From: Gammaproteobacteria bacterium
GTDB taxonomy: Bacteria > Pseudomonadota > Gammaproteobacteria > CAIRSR01
Assembly: GCA_963575655.1 (NCBI GenBank)
Contig: CAUYTY010000217.1
Coordinates: 1 to 64,000 of the forward strand
Direction: 5' to 3'
Length of the DNA: 64,000 bases
Of the stretch, positions 1 through 9,658 are shown piece after piece. Each line of letters begins with the position of its first letter. Position 1 is the first letter of the stretch. The notes below the pieces were generated by a model that was given only the letters and a program-made list of their open reading frames with translations, searched no databases and was not told the origin of the DNA. A program made the position numbers and the translations under genes.

Positions 1-52
1 AATAATAGATTATTTTTACTTGCTTGTCCCCTAACCAACGCGCAGGTTAGTA
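1..52 (-). mobile_element. terminal end of an IS630-type element lying left of the window
   Basis: Bases 1-50 are the exact reverse complement of 8228-8277, which is the 5' end of an IS630-type element. The end reads inward as CTAACCTGCGCG on the minus strand. It is followed at 51-52 by TA, the dinucleotide that IS630/Tc1-type elements duplicate, and the copy at 8228 is also preceded by TA (8226-8227). The rest of this copy lies outside the window, so whether its transposase is intact is unknown. Confidence 0.7.
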
Positions 53-77
53 GCTTCCGGGATATTTCCGATAATGT

Positions 78-1133
78 CTATGGCGATCTTGGACATTTTC
101 CGCACAGGCAGTATTTCTCGCTTCCCGTAGTCGATTGCCATACATCAAACGCAGGATAGCGTCGACGCTCAGTGTCCAATAATCCCCAACGGCCTTCTAT
201 GGGTAAACCAGTCTTCTCGGCCTTCCACGGCATATTAAATGCCTCGAAGGCCGCTGCATAGGAAATCCAAGGCGCCCCATCAGTGTAGACAAAGTGTGGG
301 CCTTGTCGATATTCCTGCCAAAATAACTGTTGAACCTGGGGCGTATAGTTTAACATTCCGCCGTTAGGTACCCCAGTTTCCTTAACAAAGACTGGTTTCT
401 TTCCGATTATTCTTAGGGCCAAGGCCCGTCTCTTTACCCATTCGGCGGCCAGGAGGGGGTCTACGCTATCCTGATCGACGGCAGGGTGGATATTAGGGGC
501 CAGAAAGTCTCCGAACTCCCGCAGTTCTTTCAAGCCATACTCACTGATCGGCTCCGAGGTCGTAAACGGGACGAAGAGCCCCGCAGGCAATAAAGCCTGG
601 AGTTTTTCTGCAGCGAGCTGGAGGTCCGCAATGGTATAACGGTTATCGATCAACCCCTCGTTACCAATAACCACAGCCAACGCCAAGGTGTAGTGGAACT
701 GCAGAATCATCTCCGCTACACCCTTAATTTCATCGTCCTGTTTTGGGTCCCAGATACCCAAAAGAACGGCGCGAAACCCCAAGGGTTGTGCAGTGGCAAG
801 AATAACGCGAGTTAATTTCTGGTGATATTCGTAAAGCACCAAACCATTGAAGGAAGGCGCCAGTGCCTGTAAATCCGTTCGTAGACTCGCACGTACGACA
901 TCACTCAAAACGAAGGGAGTTCTCGGATCGAAGGTGCTTGGATTAAATGCAATAAGTGCTGGTTCCGGTTTACATCCAGCGAGATAGGCAAAAAAGGAAT
1001 TAGATCGACCTCCTTCTTCGGCATGACCCACGGGGACAATCAAGGTTATCGCCAGTAACAACTTTACTCGAAAGACTCTCCAGTACCATTTCCTTGTTGA
1101 ACTAATCTTCTGCGCCCTGTTATTCCGAAACAT
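78..1133 (-). CDS. exported GH17-like beta-1,3-glucan hydrolase
   Basis: A 351-residue protein resembling glycoside hydrolase family 17, which cleaves or transfers beta-1,3-glucan. The probable acid/base Glu is in the GNEGL motif (about residue 159) and the nucleophile Glu in VKETGVPNGG (about residue 252), both typical of the GH17 barrel. The first 40 residues hold a basic stretch and a hydrophobic segment ending near HAEEGG, consistent with a signal peptide or anchor. I chose the ATG at 1133, which overlaps the stop of the upstream gene by 14 bases; longer starts would overlap further. It forms a minus-strand pair with the exported carbohydrate-binding-like protein. Substrate is inferred from family only. 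Confidence 0.7.
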   Translation of the reverse strand: MFRNNRAQKISSTRKWYWRVFRVKLLLAITLIVPVGHAEEGGRSNSFFAYLAGCKPEPALIAFNPSTFDPRTPFVLSDVVRASLRTDLQALAPSFNGLVLYEYHQKLTRVILATAQPLGFRAVLLGIWDPKQDDEIKGVAEMILQFHYTLALAVVIGNEGLIDNRYTIADLQLAAEKLQALLPAGLFVPFTTSEPISEYGLKELREFGDFLAPNIHPAVDQDSVDPLLAAEWVKRRALALRIIGKKPVFVKETGVPNGGMLNYTPQVQQLFWQEYRQGPHFVYTDGAPWISYAAAFEAFNMPWKAEKTGLPIEGRWGLLDTERRRYPAFDVWQSTTGSEKYCLCGKCPRSP

Positions 1134-1734
1134 CGTAATAGATCTCATCAATGTATACAGTAATGTGGACAGTTGGATTGTGGGCCTTGTTGGCAAGGAT
1201 CGCAAAGGGGGTAACTACCCGTTGCAACTGATTACCCTCGACGGGGATTTCATAACGCTGCCAATCTTTCTCGAGGGAAAGCCAAGCACTGGTAATCGGT
1301 ATCAAGGCCGAATCGCCATAGGGCATATCCGTAGCAATGGCCGCTTTTACCTGGATCTGTTCTCCACCGGTCTCGCCCTTGGCATAGAACACGAGCTTTT
1401 TCGTCTTTGAGAGGTCAAGAGCAGAGGCCGGCCATTCCCCCCAGTAGTTTTCGTGTACGGGTACCACGATCCCGGCCCAATTTGGAGGCTGGGTCAGATC
1501 AAAGGTAACTCGCACCGCCGTCCCCTTTTCTTCCCAACCGAGGGACTGCGCTGTCTTGAAAATTGCACTATTCGTCTCAGCCGCTCGAGCCGGCATAATG
1601 CTACCCCAGACCCCTTGATTTTCCACGGCATGGTAATCCTTATAGACGTAGATCCGTTTTTCGTCGGCGGCCAGAGTCATCATGGAGACTCCGGTGACGA
1701 GAATAGTTAGGGTCAGCAAGAAACGGTTTAACAT
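1120..1734 (-). CDS. exported carbohydrate-binding-module-like protein
   Basis: 204 residues with a clear signal peptide (hydrophobic residues 4-20, cleavage likely near TLA-AD). The mature part is all-beta in character, with alternating hydrophobic residues, aromatic patches (NWAGIVVPVHENYWGEW) and an end in VYIDEIYYD. This pattern is common in galactose-binding-like or CBM modules fused to or beside glycoside hydrolases. The gene sits directly upstream of the GH17-like gene and overlaps it, so the two are probably co-translated and act on the same polysaccharide outside the cytoplasm. I do not recognise the exact family. Confidence 0.55.
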   Translation of the reverse strand: MLNRFLLTLTILVTGVSMMTLAADEKRIYVYKDYHAVENQGVWGSIMPARAAETNSAIFKTAQSLGWEEKGTAVRVTFDLTQPPNWAGIVVPVHENYWGEWPASALDLSKTKKLVFYAKGETGGEQIQVKAAIATDMPYGDSALIPITSAWLSLEKDWQRYEIPVEGNQLQRVVTPFAILANKAHNPTVHITVYIDEIYYDVSE

Positions 1735-1880
1735 GGTTAGGAAACTCGCAAAAGATTACGTGGCTAGGGCCTTGGGTTTTCGGTAATGGTAACTGCTCAG
1801 GTAGCACCAACGGTACGATCTTACACCAGCCTGGGACGCTACCCCAGGCTGGTATAGAGTCGCGCCGTTGCGCTCTTATC

Positions 1881-1971
1881 TAACCCAAGTTGCCACCTAA
1901 CGCGCTTTTCTCCCCTCTTTCCGGGAGAGGGGCTTTTTCGTTTCTCACCGCATAGGTAGCAACTTGGGTTA
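1881..1971. repeat. palindromic repeat (family A, CCCCTC core)
   Basis: A 91-base element bounded by inverted ends TAACCCAAGTTGCCACCTA and TAGGTAGCAACTTGGGTTA. It encloses a second hairpin (CCCCTCTTTCCGGGAGAGGGG) followed by a T-run. An almost identical copy lies in inverse orientation at 40381-40472 and a half copy at 29850. It stands between the 3' end of the adhesin gene and the glucanase pair, where the inner hairpin could also terminate transcription. Confidence 0.8.
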
Positions 1972-2005
1972 TCTACCATTGCACAAGTTATAAAATCCTC
2001 GTTCC

Positions 2006-5000
2006 TTAATAATCCTCCCGCAAATAGATCAGACCGTTCGCTCTAAGACTGCTACCAAAAATACCGAAGGTAGCACGAACTACCGGATCGAAACTATAAG
2101 TACTGCCGCACCATTGACCATGTAAATAGGGTGCCACAAAAGCGAGGGGACTTACTGGATACACAGGAGGAGGCGTCCAGGTGGGGCACATACTTAGCGA
2201 ATTTGCTAGTTTGGCCACTATATCGACACTACCTGCCGCATGGGGGGCAAGTAAGGTAATGGAACCGCTCCCCTGGGAAAATGAGTCAGGAATCATTGCG
2301 GTAGTGGGTAAGTTGCTCAAGGTAACCGAACCTTGGTAATTACCAAGTCCGAAGTTTGCGGCAGTCAAGATTGTGCAATTATCCTCCATATTTCTTACAA
2401 AGGCATAGCCATTCCAGTACTGTGTCTCATATGGTATGGTGATATTGGTTTGGTCAGAACCATAGCCATTACCCATCCACAGACGACCATAACGCAACTC
2501 CGTACCCTGAATACCACTCAGGGTAAATGCCTTGCAAGTCCCAAAAGTCGACAGACCTTCGTAGCAAACGCCGTCGCTATCGGTGAGATCACCAACGGGA
2601 ATAGTCAGATCGACCAAGAGGCTGGTGGCCACGATGGGACTCTCAGGCACGTTAGGTTTTGAGAAGGTTAATCGTTCACCAGAGATTGTGTAGACGCGAT
2701 CCCCATCCTGATTGTTTTGGTCAGAAATCACAATGTTACCCGCCGCAGTTTTGGTGAGGGTAGCCGCAGTGGTAAGGCTAGAATTTTTGGTATAGATGCG
2801 ATTGGTAAAACTGGTATTAAGCCTCCAAAAGGCGCTATCGTAATTTTTGGTTACGACCGAGGCGGCATTCATACCGGTAATGGTGATAGTTGGGTCAGAA
2901 GAAAAACCAAAATCCTGACCAAAATAGGTAAAGTCTACACCACCATTACATTGTGAATTAAACAAGGCGTTTCCCGAGACTTCAAGACGGGCAGGGATGA
3001 ATCTTCCCCAACTAGTTCCATTGCTACCGATATTGCAGCCATATTTGCCGTTGGTTTTTACGTTTGTATTGTTGTCGGGAATACAATCAGCCTTAGCACT
3101 AATACTATCCACTCCCGTCCAGGTAATTGACTTAAGTGCATCACATTGCGCAATGGTTAATCCTGGCGTCGTGCATTCATTGGTCGTATATACGCCATCA
3201 TAGATGGCATTGGCCGCGAGGATAAAATAGCCTACGTCGTCATATCTAAAGGTGGTGCTGGTGGCTTTGCCGGTACTGCTGTTGGCTGCCCCAAAACTGC
3301 CCACCAATAAATTGGCAGTAGTTGAGCCAAGATAATCACTCACCCCACTTGCAAGAATTTTTGGAACACCGGCATAACCTACGGTAGCGGTATCCGCAGA
3401 TAGAGTGAAATTAGCACCAGCCTTAATGGTTGGTGTACCAGTAGAACCACTGCTGGTGCTAGCCATAGCAACACCACCACTGGTTAGGGCAGTAACAGTC
3501 ATTAAATTTTGAGGTCGTACGGAAAAGGCATCGGTTGAGCAAGCATTGGTGGTGCCGTCGCTGATAATTGCCACGAGTTTCTGATAGGCCGTATTGATCG
3601 TAAAATTCGACGACTGTTTTTGTCCATTATTACTAGCGGTGAAGGTTAGCGTTTGGGTGCCACCAGATACTGCCGGTTTAGCGAGGCAGGTGGGGGTACA
3701 GGAAAACGTGCAGTCTAAACTGGAATCGCTGATGCTATCGCTATTGTCCACCAGTTTCACGGTCACTGTCTTGTTACCGGAAATTGCGTAGGTGGTCTGA
3801 ATCTGGCTATTGGTAAGTGCGGCGACATTCAACGCAAAAGGAATGCCCGTCACTTTTGTATAAATGTGGCCGCTCAGATAGTTTTGCACAGCTAATGGCG
3901 GGGTGCCGTAGGCATCATCGATGGCGTTAAAACCATCGGCCGTACCGCCTGAAACGGGTACAGAATACTGGGCGCAGATACGTAGGCCACCGATCTCATG
4001 AATATTAGTATAACTACCGCTGGCCCCTGTAAAAGAAATCTGCCAATTGGTAGGAACCGGGGCCTGGGTAAATCCCAGACTGGTGGCGGTACTGTAGATG
4101 TTGGGAATATTAATAAGCGAAGCATAACCACTACCTGTATTACGATTCACGGCAACCGCCGTACTCGTTGGATAGTTACGGGCATCGACAATGATTTGAT
4201 AGTAGTGTCCGGACGAGGGTGTTGTGGCGGTATGATTATCGATGGTGGGCGTTAAACTGCTGGTGCCACCAATCCAGCGGTAACCACTGCTACCCGAACC
4301 CGAACCACGTGCGCCGACCGATTGCACAATGAACCCCGCTCCACCGAGACGCCCTTCGGTTGGATTTTGGTAGTTGCCATATTCATCCAATGCCACCCCG
4401 ATCCAACCGCCGGCAAAACCATCAACACCGGTGCGTTGGGCATACCCCAGCGATCCACCGTATGCCCCCGGTACAGCGGGAATCGAGAAATCGGACAGGG
4501 TTACGGCGATACCGTCGGCACCGGTACCGTTATAGGCGAAGTGCTGAAACTCAACCGAGATATAGTTACCTGCGGCAGGAAAAATTCCCGGAACGGTTGC
4601 CGCCTTGGCGTTATTAAGGCCATTGCCGGTCAGACGGAGGTAGCCGGGAATTACAATACTGGGCAAAACTCCTGTACCATCACTATTAGACAAGGCCCAG
4701 TTACCACCAGAAATTGAGGAAGGATTCAGACTGGCCCGACCAAAAGTGTCGCATAGGCAGGTCAAACCCGCTGGGGCACCTGTCGGTGCGCTACAAGAAA
4801 ATGGTATGGTAACACTGTAGACCTGACCAGTGAAATTGCCATTACCAGTACCCGTGCCCCCGAGAGGAATACCACCCGCCACGATCGAATCATTATCGAT
4901 TAGATTTAATCCTAGCGTTCCACTGCCCGTACCAGTATTGGCGGTAACTGTCCAGGTGGTACCGCTACCAGTCACTCCAGTAATCGATGCCCCACTAACT

Positions 5001-6052
5001 CCATTTGCCTGTATTAATGAGAAATCAGAAACATCAACCCCGGTGACACTCCCCAGGAAGGTAACCGTCCAGGCAACGGAAGTGGCCGGATTGGTTGGAT
5101 TCGTACTGACCAGATTGATAGAACTTACCGTCGGTGGCACCGTGTAGAGCTGTCCAGTAAAAGTCCCATTACCCGTACCAGCGCCCCCCAGCGGAATACT
5201 TGCCGCCACGATGGAATCATTATCAACCAGATTCAGCCCTAGGGTTCCTCCTCCTGACCCGGTATTCGCTGTAACCGTCCAGGTGGCGCCACTACCACTT
5301 ACTGCCGTAATCGTGGTGCCTGTCATTCCAGCGGTGGGCACCAATACGAAATCCGTACTATCGACCCCCGATACGCTGATGCTGAATACTACGCTCCAGG
5401 AAACCGCAGTATTGGCAGTAGTCGGATTAGTACTGGTTCGGTTGATAGTGGTTACGATAGGAATGACGGTATAATCCACGACAATTTGTATATAGTCCAC
5501 TTTAACATTTACGTTACCACCACTACCCTTGGCGGCAGAGAATACCGCGCCAAAGTTTGTATTATTAATATCCGCTGGTGTCCAGGTTGTTCCCCAAAGA
5601 TCGGTAACACCACCATGGGACTCCACGATATCCGAAGCGGTATACACCGTTGTCGTAGAACGATCCGTGGCACCAATAACACCAGCTTTGACAAGCCGCA
5701 TGACAGCATCACGAGTATTGCCGCGATCGGTTCGATCGACACTCCGCTCTACTTTGACGGTAATGCCGTTAATGATCGCACCGGTAGGAATAGAAAAACC
5801 ATAACTGGTACACTTTAGATAGTTAGTAGTGGTATTGTTAACCTGAGCCGTCGCGTAGCTATTATCACTCACTAGCGCCCTACTTGGATTAGACCACAAG
5901 GCCGTACCGATACCGGTTAGATTTGCGCAAAGTATTGGGCTAGCAGTTGCCGTTAATGCCCTGGTGGGTTTGCTGCCCAGTACTAATCCCCATACCAAAA
6001 TGAAATGAACCAAGTATATCTTCCACATATTTCTTTTTTGGCCATGGTTCAT
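2006..6052 (-). CDS. mshQ: giant exported adhesin, MshQ-like
   Basis: 1348 residues, secreted (hydrophobic segment about residues 12-27). Visible parts in order: an N-terminal beta region (30-195); two tandem repeats of about 100 residues (about 200-410), each with TWTVTANTG and LGLNL(V/I)DNDSIV and resembling bacterial Ig-like modules; a legume-lectin-like region (about 430-700) with GADGIAVTLSD and GGWIGVALDEYGNY; and a long C-terminal region typical of MshQ proteins (DUF6701), with SWGRFIPARLEV and ELRYGRLW. In MSHA loci MshQ is a large pilus-associated protein; the lectin-like domain suggests glycan binding. It is divergent from the msh operon rather than at its end, as in Vibrio. AAGGGG before the ATG at 6052 supports this start. 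Confidence 0.7.
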   Translation of the reverse strand: MNHGQKRNMWKIYLVHFILVWGLVLGSKPTRALTATASPILCANLTGIGTALWSNPSRALVSDNSYATAQVNNTTTNYLKCTSYGFSIPTGAIINGITVKVERSVDRTDRGNTRDAVMRLVKAGVIGATDRSTTTVYTASDIVESHGGVTDLWGTTWTPADINNTNFGAVFSAAKGSGGNVNVKVDYIQIVVDYTVIPIVTTINRTSTNPTTANTAVSWSVVFSISVSGVDSTDFVLVPTAGMTGTTITAVSGSGATWTVTANTGSGGGTLGLNLVDNDSIVAASIPLGGAGTGNGTFTGQLYTVPPTVSSINLVSTNPTNPATSVAWTVTFLGSVTGVDVSDFSLIQANGVSGASITGVTGSGTTWTVTANTGTGSGTLGLNLIDNDSIVAGGIPLGGTGTGNGNFTGQVYSVTIPFSCSAPTGAPAGLTCLCDTFGRASLNPSSISGGNWALSNSDGTGVLPSIVIPGYLRLTGNGLNNAKAATVPGIFPAAGNYISVEFQHFAYNGTGADGIAVTLSDFSIPAVPGAYGGSLGYAQRTGVDGFAGGWIGVALDEYGNYQNPTEGRLGGAGFIVQSVGARGSGSGSSGYRWIGGTSSLTPTIDNHTATTPSSGHYYQIIVDARNYPTSTAVAVNRNTGSGYASLINIPNIYSTATSLGFTQAPVPTNWQISFTGASGSYTNIHEIGGLRICAQYSVPVSGGTADGFNAIDDAYGTPPLAVQNYLSGHIYTKVTGIPFALNVAALTNSQIQTTYAISGNKTVTVKLVDNSDSISDSSLDCTFSCTPTCLAKPAVSGGTQTLTFTASNNGQKQSSNFTINTAYQKLVAIISDGTTNACSTDAFSVRPQNLMTVTALTSGGVAMASTSSGSTGTPTIKAGANFTLSADTATVGYAGVPKILASGVSDYLGSTTANLLVGSFGAANSSTGKATSTTFRYDDVGYFILAANAIYDGVYTTNECTTPGLTIAQCDALKSITWTGVDSISAKADCIPDNNTNVKTNGKYGCNIGSNGTSWGRFIPARLEVSGNALFNSQCNGGVDFTYFGQDFGFSSDPTITITGMNAASVVTKNYDSAFWRLNTSFTNRIYTKNSSLTTAATLTKTAAGNIVISDQNNQDGDRVYTISGERLTFSKPNVPESPIVATSLLVDLTIPVGDLTDSDGVCYEGLSTFGTCKAFTLSGIQGTELRYGRLWMGNGYGSDQTNITIPYETQYWNGYAFVRNMEDNCTILTAANFGLGNYQGSVTLSNLPTTAMIPDSFSQGSGSITLLAPHAAGSVDIVAKLANSLSMCPTWTPPPVYPVSPLAFVAPYLHGQWCGSTYSFDPVVRATFGIFGSSLRANGLIYLREDY

Positions 6053-6411
6053 AGTTGCCCCTTAAGGTAGGATTAGCGAAGACACGATAACGTGATTCAC
6101 GCTCCGGATAGTTGCGTGTGATTTCCTGAGCGATGCTATCGCGGAGACAAAGCAAAGGGCCGTTCTTTGCCGGCAAATAGTGATAAAATCAGATAGTTTG
6201 CGAAGTACACACGGCTGCATGGAACAGCTACAATCCACCAACGGTACGATAATTGGTGATTTGATTGAAGCATGAGTCTCTGACACTGACTTCTGCCGCT
6301 ACGCTACTCGACAAAACATTATCATGCCTAATTTACGTGATTGCACGGAATGTGACGCATAGTAGCTGAGTAGACCCCCAATCGTTTCAACGAGGCAGTT
6401 TATTCCCGGCC
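6053..6411. other. divergent intergenic region between mshQ-like and mshI-like genes
   Basis: About 360 bases separating two divergently transcribed pilus genes, so promoters in both directions are expected here. A minus-strand reading frame (about 6060-6176) exists but has no recognisable product. I could not identify a confident sigma-70 or sigma-54 site by eye. Confidence 0.4.
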
Positions 6412-7047
6412 GTGAGTTATTCGATCAATCTTTATAATCCAGCGCTACGTAAGCGCAAGGCACTATTCTCGGCCCTGTACATGGCGCAAGGGTTGTTGAT
6501 CGTGTTCGTCGGTATCCTCGCACTCTATGCCTACACCATCGACATGGAAGAAAGCCTGCGTCGGCAAGAGGCGGAGATGGGAAAGGTGTTCAACGACAGC
6601 CAAAGTCAGTTTAACCTTTTGGCAAGCAACCTAACGGGGAAGACGAAAAAACGTAATCTATCACCGGAAATAGCGACACAGGAGTCACGACTGCGTAACC
6701 GTCGCCAACTATTCCTTGTTCTTTCAGGGGGAATCTCGCACAACCATGGTTACTCTACGTATCTCCGCGCCTTTGCCCGGCAGAACTTGGAAGGACTATG
6801 GCTTACTGGATTTTCTATCGAAGGTCCGGGGGAATCCCTAAAGATCCGCGGGCGTACCCTACACGCAGAGCTAATACCACGCTATATCAACCGATTAAGT
6901 CACGAATCGGCCCTGCATGGGCAACACTTTGCAACCTTGGACATGACTCGGGGGACGACAGGAACGGCCGCACCTGAAGGGGAGCCAGCTAGGCAGCAGA
7001 CCATCGACTTCACCCTTACCTCGATGGAAGGGGCGAAGCCAGAATGA
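6412..7047 (+). CDS. PilN/MshI2-like pilus inner-membrane protein
   Basis: 211 residues beginning with SINLYNPALR, the usual opening of PilN-type proteins, whose cytoplasmic N-terminal segment contacts PilM-like proteins. It has one membrane helix (about residues 22-42), then a coiled-coil-like stretch and a compact periplasmic domain (LEGLWLTGFSIEG, LKIRGRTL). GTG start at 6412. It overlaps the next gene by four bases. In MSHA loci this position is held by the second MshI gene. The PilM-like partner (MshI) is not seen in the window. Confidence 0.7.
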   Translation: MSYSINLYNPALRKRKALFSALYMAQGLLIVFVGILALYAYTIDMEESLRRQEAEMGKVFNDSQSQFNLLASNLTGKTKKRNLSPEIATQESRLRNRRQLFLVLSGGISHNHGYSTYLRAFARQNLEGLWLTGFSIEGPGESLKIRGRTLHAELIPRYINRLSHESALHGQHFATLDMTRGTTGTAAPEGEPARQQTIDFTLTSMEGAKPE

Positions 7048-7742
7048 AACGTTACTGGACGCTATTCAGCACCTACATCGAAGAACGTAAGCTTAGTGAG
7101 CGGATATTGATGTTCCTTGCCGCTGCGGGGGTATTGATCGCACTATTCAATACCCTTTTCCTCGAACCGTTGTTTGTACGAAGCCACGCCCTACGTGCCA
7201 CGATCGCCCAGCATCAGGCCCAGATTACCGCACTTGCAAACCGAACCGGCGCTCTAATCCGGGCAGCACACGAGCCCCCCGAGACCTCAGACCAGACCCG
7301 CCTACAGGCACTCGAACAAGAACTGACACAGGTCAATGCTTCTCTGGAAGAACTGTTGCAGCGCCAAGTTCCACCCCAGAAGATGGCGTCCTTGCTCGAA
7401 GACGTACTACAACATAACCACCAAGTACGTCTGATTGCACTGAAGACGCTACCCACGACGCCGTTTAGCAACATCCCCCCCCCTCCCCCCAAGGAAAAGC
7501 GGGCGAGTAACCCTCCTTCGCCAGATCCTACCCCACCGGATCCGTCAATCTACCGACACCAGGTGGAGCTTACGATCGAGGGAAATTACGCCGATCTTTT
7601 GACATATCTCAATGAGCTTGAAAAACTGCCCTGGCAACTGTTCTGGGACAATCTACGTTTTTCGGTCGAAGATTACCCACGCGAGCGTATCACCTTGGTG
7701 CTGTATACCCTATCTACGGAACGCACTTGGTTAAGCATGTAA
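7044..7742 (+). CDS. mshJ: MshJ-like (PilO-like) pilus assembly protein
   Basis: 232 residues. A short cytoplasmic N-terminus is followed by one membrane helix (about 20-42), a coiled coil (about 52-110), a Pro-rich linker (about 148-170) and a small C-terminal ferredoxin-like domain (VELTIEGNYADLLTYLNELEKLPWQLFWD). This is the layout of PilO/MshJ, which pairs with PilN-like proteins in the inner-membrane alignment complex. Translationally coupled to the preceding gene (ATGA overlap). The operon is then interrupted by broken insertion sequences before mshK. Confidence 0.75.
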   Translation: MKRYWTLFSTYIEERKLSERILMFLAAAGVLIALFNTLFLEPLFVRSHALRATIAQHQAQITALANRTGALIRAAHEPPETSDQTRLQALEQELTQVNASLEELLQRQVPPQKMASLLEDVLQHNHQVRLIALKTLPTTPFSNIPPPPPKEKRASNPPSPDPTPPDPSIYRHQVELTIEGNYADLLTYLNELEKLPWQLFWDNLRFSVEDYPRERITLVLYTLSTERTWLSM

Positions 7743-7865
7743 ATCTCGAATACTCAATCTCTACGCAGTAAAATAAATTGGCGGAAACCTTTCACAGATT
7801 TCTTGTAGGCCCAGCTAACCTCGTTATAGACTGACACAACGCATATATAGCAAAGCCATTATAAA

Positions 7866-8231
7866 GTGATTAAACCCATGACATATTCAATTGATTTCCG
7901 TCGCAAAGTGCTCGCCATACAAGAACAAGAACAGCTCACCTACGCTGAAATCGCAAGCCGCTTTGGAATTGGGATTGCCACTTTGACGCGTTGGCGTTCA
8001 CGCCTGGAGCCAAAACTAACTCGAGACAAACCCGCCACGAAAATTAATAGGGAATCGCTGGCGCGTGATGCTGAAATGCACCCTGACGCCTATCAATTCG
8101 AGCGAGCTAAACGTTTAGGGGTGAGTAGGAGCGGCATTGGTCAAGCATTAAAACGCATGAGAATCAGCTATAAGAAAAAAACACTATCACACCCAAAAGC
8201 AAATGAAGAGAACAGGGCACTGGTCTACTAA
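7866..8231 (+). pseudogene. IS630-type transposase, N-terminal half only
   Basis: About 120 residues opening with MTYSIDFRRKVLAIQEQEQL and a helix-turn-helix (YAEIASRFGIGIATLTRWR), the DNA-binding half of one IS630 subgroup. A second helix-turn-helix region follows, and the frame stops soon after HPKANEENR. The catalytic DDE domain (normally with a DESGF-like block) is absent. The break coincides with TA at 8226-8227, where a second IS630-type element begins. This is a remnant that cannot transpose on its own. Confidence 0.8.
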
Positions 8232-8540
8232 CCTGCGCGTTGGTTAGGGGACAAGCAAGTAAAAATAATCTATTATTAGTCCAACCAAAAAATAAGACAT
8301 GAAATTGCTAAAATTATGAAAAATTCTGATGGACGTTCTCTCGATCACTCTACCCTTGAGTATATAAGGCTTCAAGCAGTAAAAGCTGTACGTAAAGGAA
8401 TGTCTCCTAGGGAGGTGGGCGAGATTTTCGGTATGCACCGATCGAAGGTGTACGAATGGGTGAAGAAGGCAAAAGAGATGGGTCTAGCTACGTTAAATGC
8501 GAAACCTGTCCCTGGAAGAAAATCCTTCATCAATAGACTT
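8228..8540 (+). mobile_element. 5' end of a second IS630-type element, truncated by an IS5-type element
   Basis: Begins with terminal sequence CTAACCTGCGCGTTGGTTAG next to a TA target. The first 50 bases equal, in reverse, bases 1-50 of the window. The first coding part (8316 onward) encodes about 75 residues with a helix-turn-helix (MSPREVGEIFGMHRSKVYEW) and PGRKSF, the N-terminal domain of an IS630-type transposase. The reading frame is cut near 8540 where IS5-type inverted repeats start. No 3' part of this element is found after 9658. Confidence 0.75.
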
Positions 8541-9658
8541 GCCCCTAAATAACTTTTCTTATATTTTTCAATCCGTTACTCAAGATTGACGAAGATTCTA
8601 AGTTATTTATCAGGGGGTTGGGATTGATTATTTCTGCAATAGCCCCATATATAAATTAATACGGATAAATTTAGGAATTTTCCCATGAAAACGCTTCCAT
8701 TCACTATTCGCAATGAACGCCAATTTATAGCTCTGACAGGGGTATCCCAAGAAGTCTTTGATATTCTCTTATTAGAGTTTACAAAATGTTTGGATCTATC
8801 CCGAAAGCTTCAGGACAGAAAGCGACAAATCCCTCGGAGTAGAAAGCCGGGTGGTGGCCGCAAAGGATCCTTATCTACTCCAGAACAGAAACTTTTCTTT
8901 ACCCTTTTCTACTTAAAGAATTACCCCACCTATGATGTATTGGGTGCTCTATTCGATCTAAGTTCAACAAAAGCAGGTGAGAATATAAATAAATTGCTTC
9001 CAATTTTAAAAAATGCGCAACAACACCTGCACGTTTTACCTCATCGTCATTTAGATTCAAGAAGTAATATTGCGCAGAACGCTAAAAATGTTACAAAAAT
9101 TATTATTGACGCCACTGAAAAGCCTGTTTGTCGGCCCCCATCATGCTCGAAAACAAAAACGCTATTACAGCGGTATAAAGATGCCGTCATACCCTAAAAA
9201 ACACAGTAATCACTGATTCAAATTTAGGGATTTCTGTAATTGGTCCAACCGCGCCCGGCAGTCGACATGATTACTCTTTATTGAAAGAAGAGTTAGATTC
9301 AAAACAACCGGGGCTCTCTTCTATTGAGGTTTGGGTTGATTTTGGGTATCAGGGAATTAAAGATTTGTACCCCACTTTCAAGGATATCCATATTCCACAC
9401 AAGAAGCCAAGAAAGTCGAAAAATAATCCAGATCCCACTCTGACCCCTAAACAAAAAAAGGAAAATCGAGTAGTTAGCCGAGTTCGTGTCGCTGTAGAAC
9501 ATTTGATTGGGGATATGAAAAACTTTCAAATTTTAACCATTAAATTCCGAAACAGAATAAGGAACATGGGCGATCAGGTCATTTTATTGGTCGCAGGCCT
9601 TTGCAACCTAAGGAATCATTATATTGTTCAATAGGTTACCTTTTGATATTTAGGGGCA
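8540..9658 (+). mobile_element. degenerate IS5-type insertion sequence
   Basis: Imperfect terminal inverted repeats TGCCCCTAAATA (8540) and TATTTAGGGGCA (to 9658) bound about 1.1 kb that holds a broken IS5-family transposase. A target duplication is not clear at either end. It has inserted into the IS630-type element that begins at 8228, giving a nested stack of at least three elements between mshJ and mshK. Confidence 0.75.
8685..9634 (+). pseudogene. IS5-family transposase broken by frameshifts
   Basis: The N-terminal part (8685-9150) carries the RKPGGGRKG helix-turn-helix region and the first catalytic Asp in IIIDATE. The C-terminal part (from about 9190) carries DSNLGISVIGPTAPGSRHD, WVDFGYQG and RVRVAVEHLIGDMKNF, that is, the remaining DDE residues of an HARBI1/IS5-like (DDE_Tnp_4) enzyme. 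Between 9150 and 9190 the coding frame changes twice (KQKRYYSG in one frame, HTLKNTVITDSN in the next). Two shifts within 40 bases argue for decay rather than programmed frameshifting. Confidence 0.8.

Noticed and set aside
4252-5818. Several long open frames antisense or out of frame within the adhesin gene
   Set aside because: They follow from low-complexity Gly/Thr/Ser codons and repeats; no domains or start signals.
5940-6286. Minus-strand small genes upstream of the adhesin
   Set aside because: They overlap the adhesin start or its ribosome-binding region, and their products are not recognisable.
8685-9634. Programmed frameshifting in the IS5-type transposase
   Set aside because: Two frame changes within 40 bases and no clear slippery heptamer; decay is simpler.
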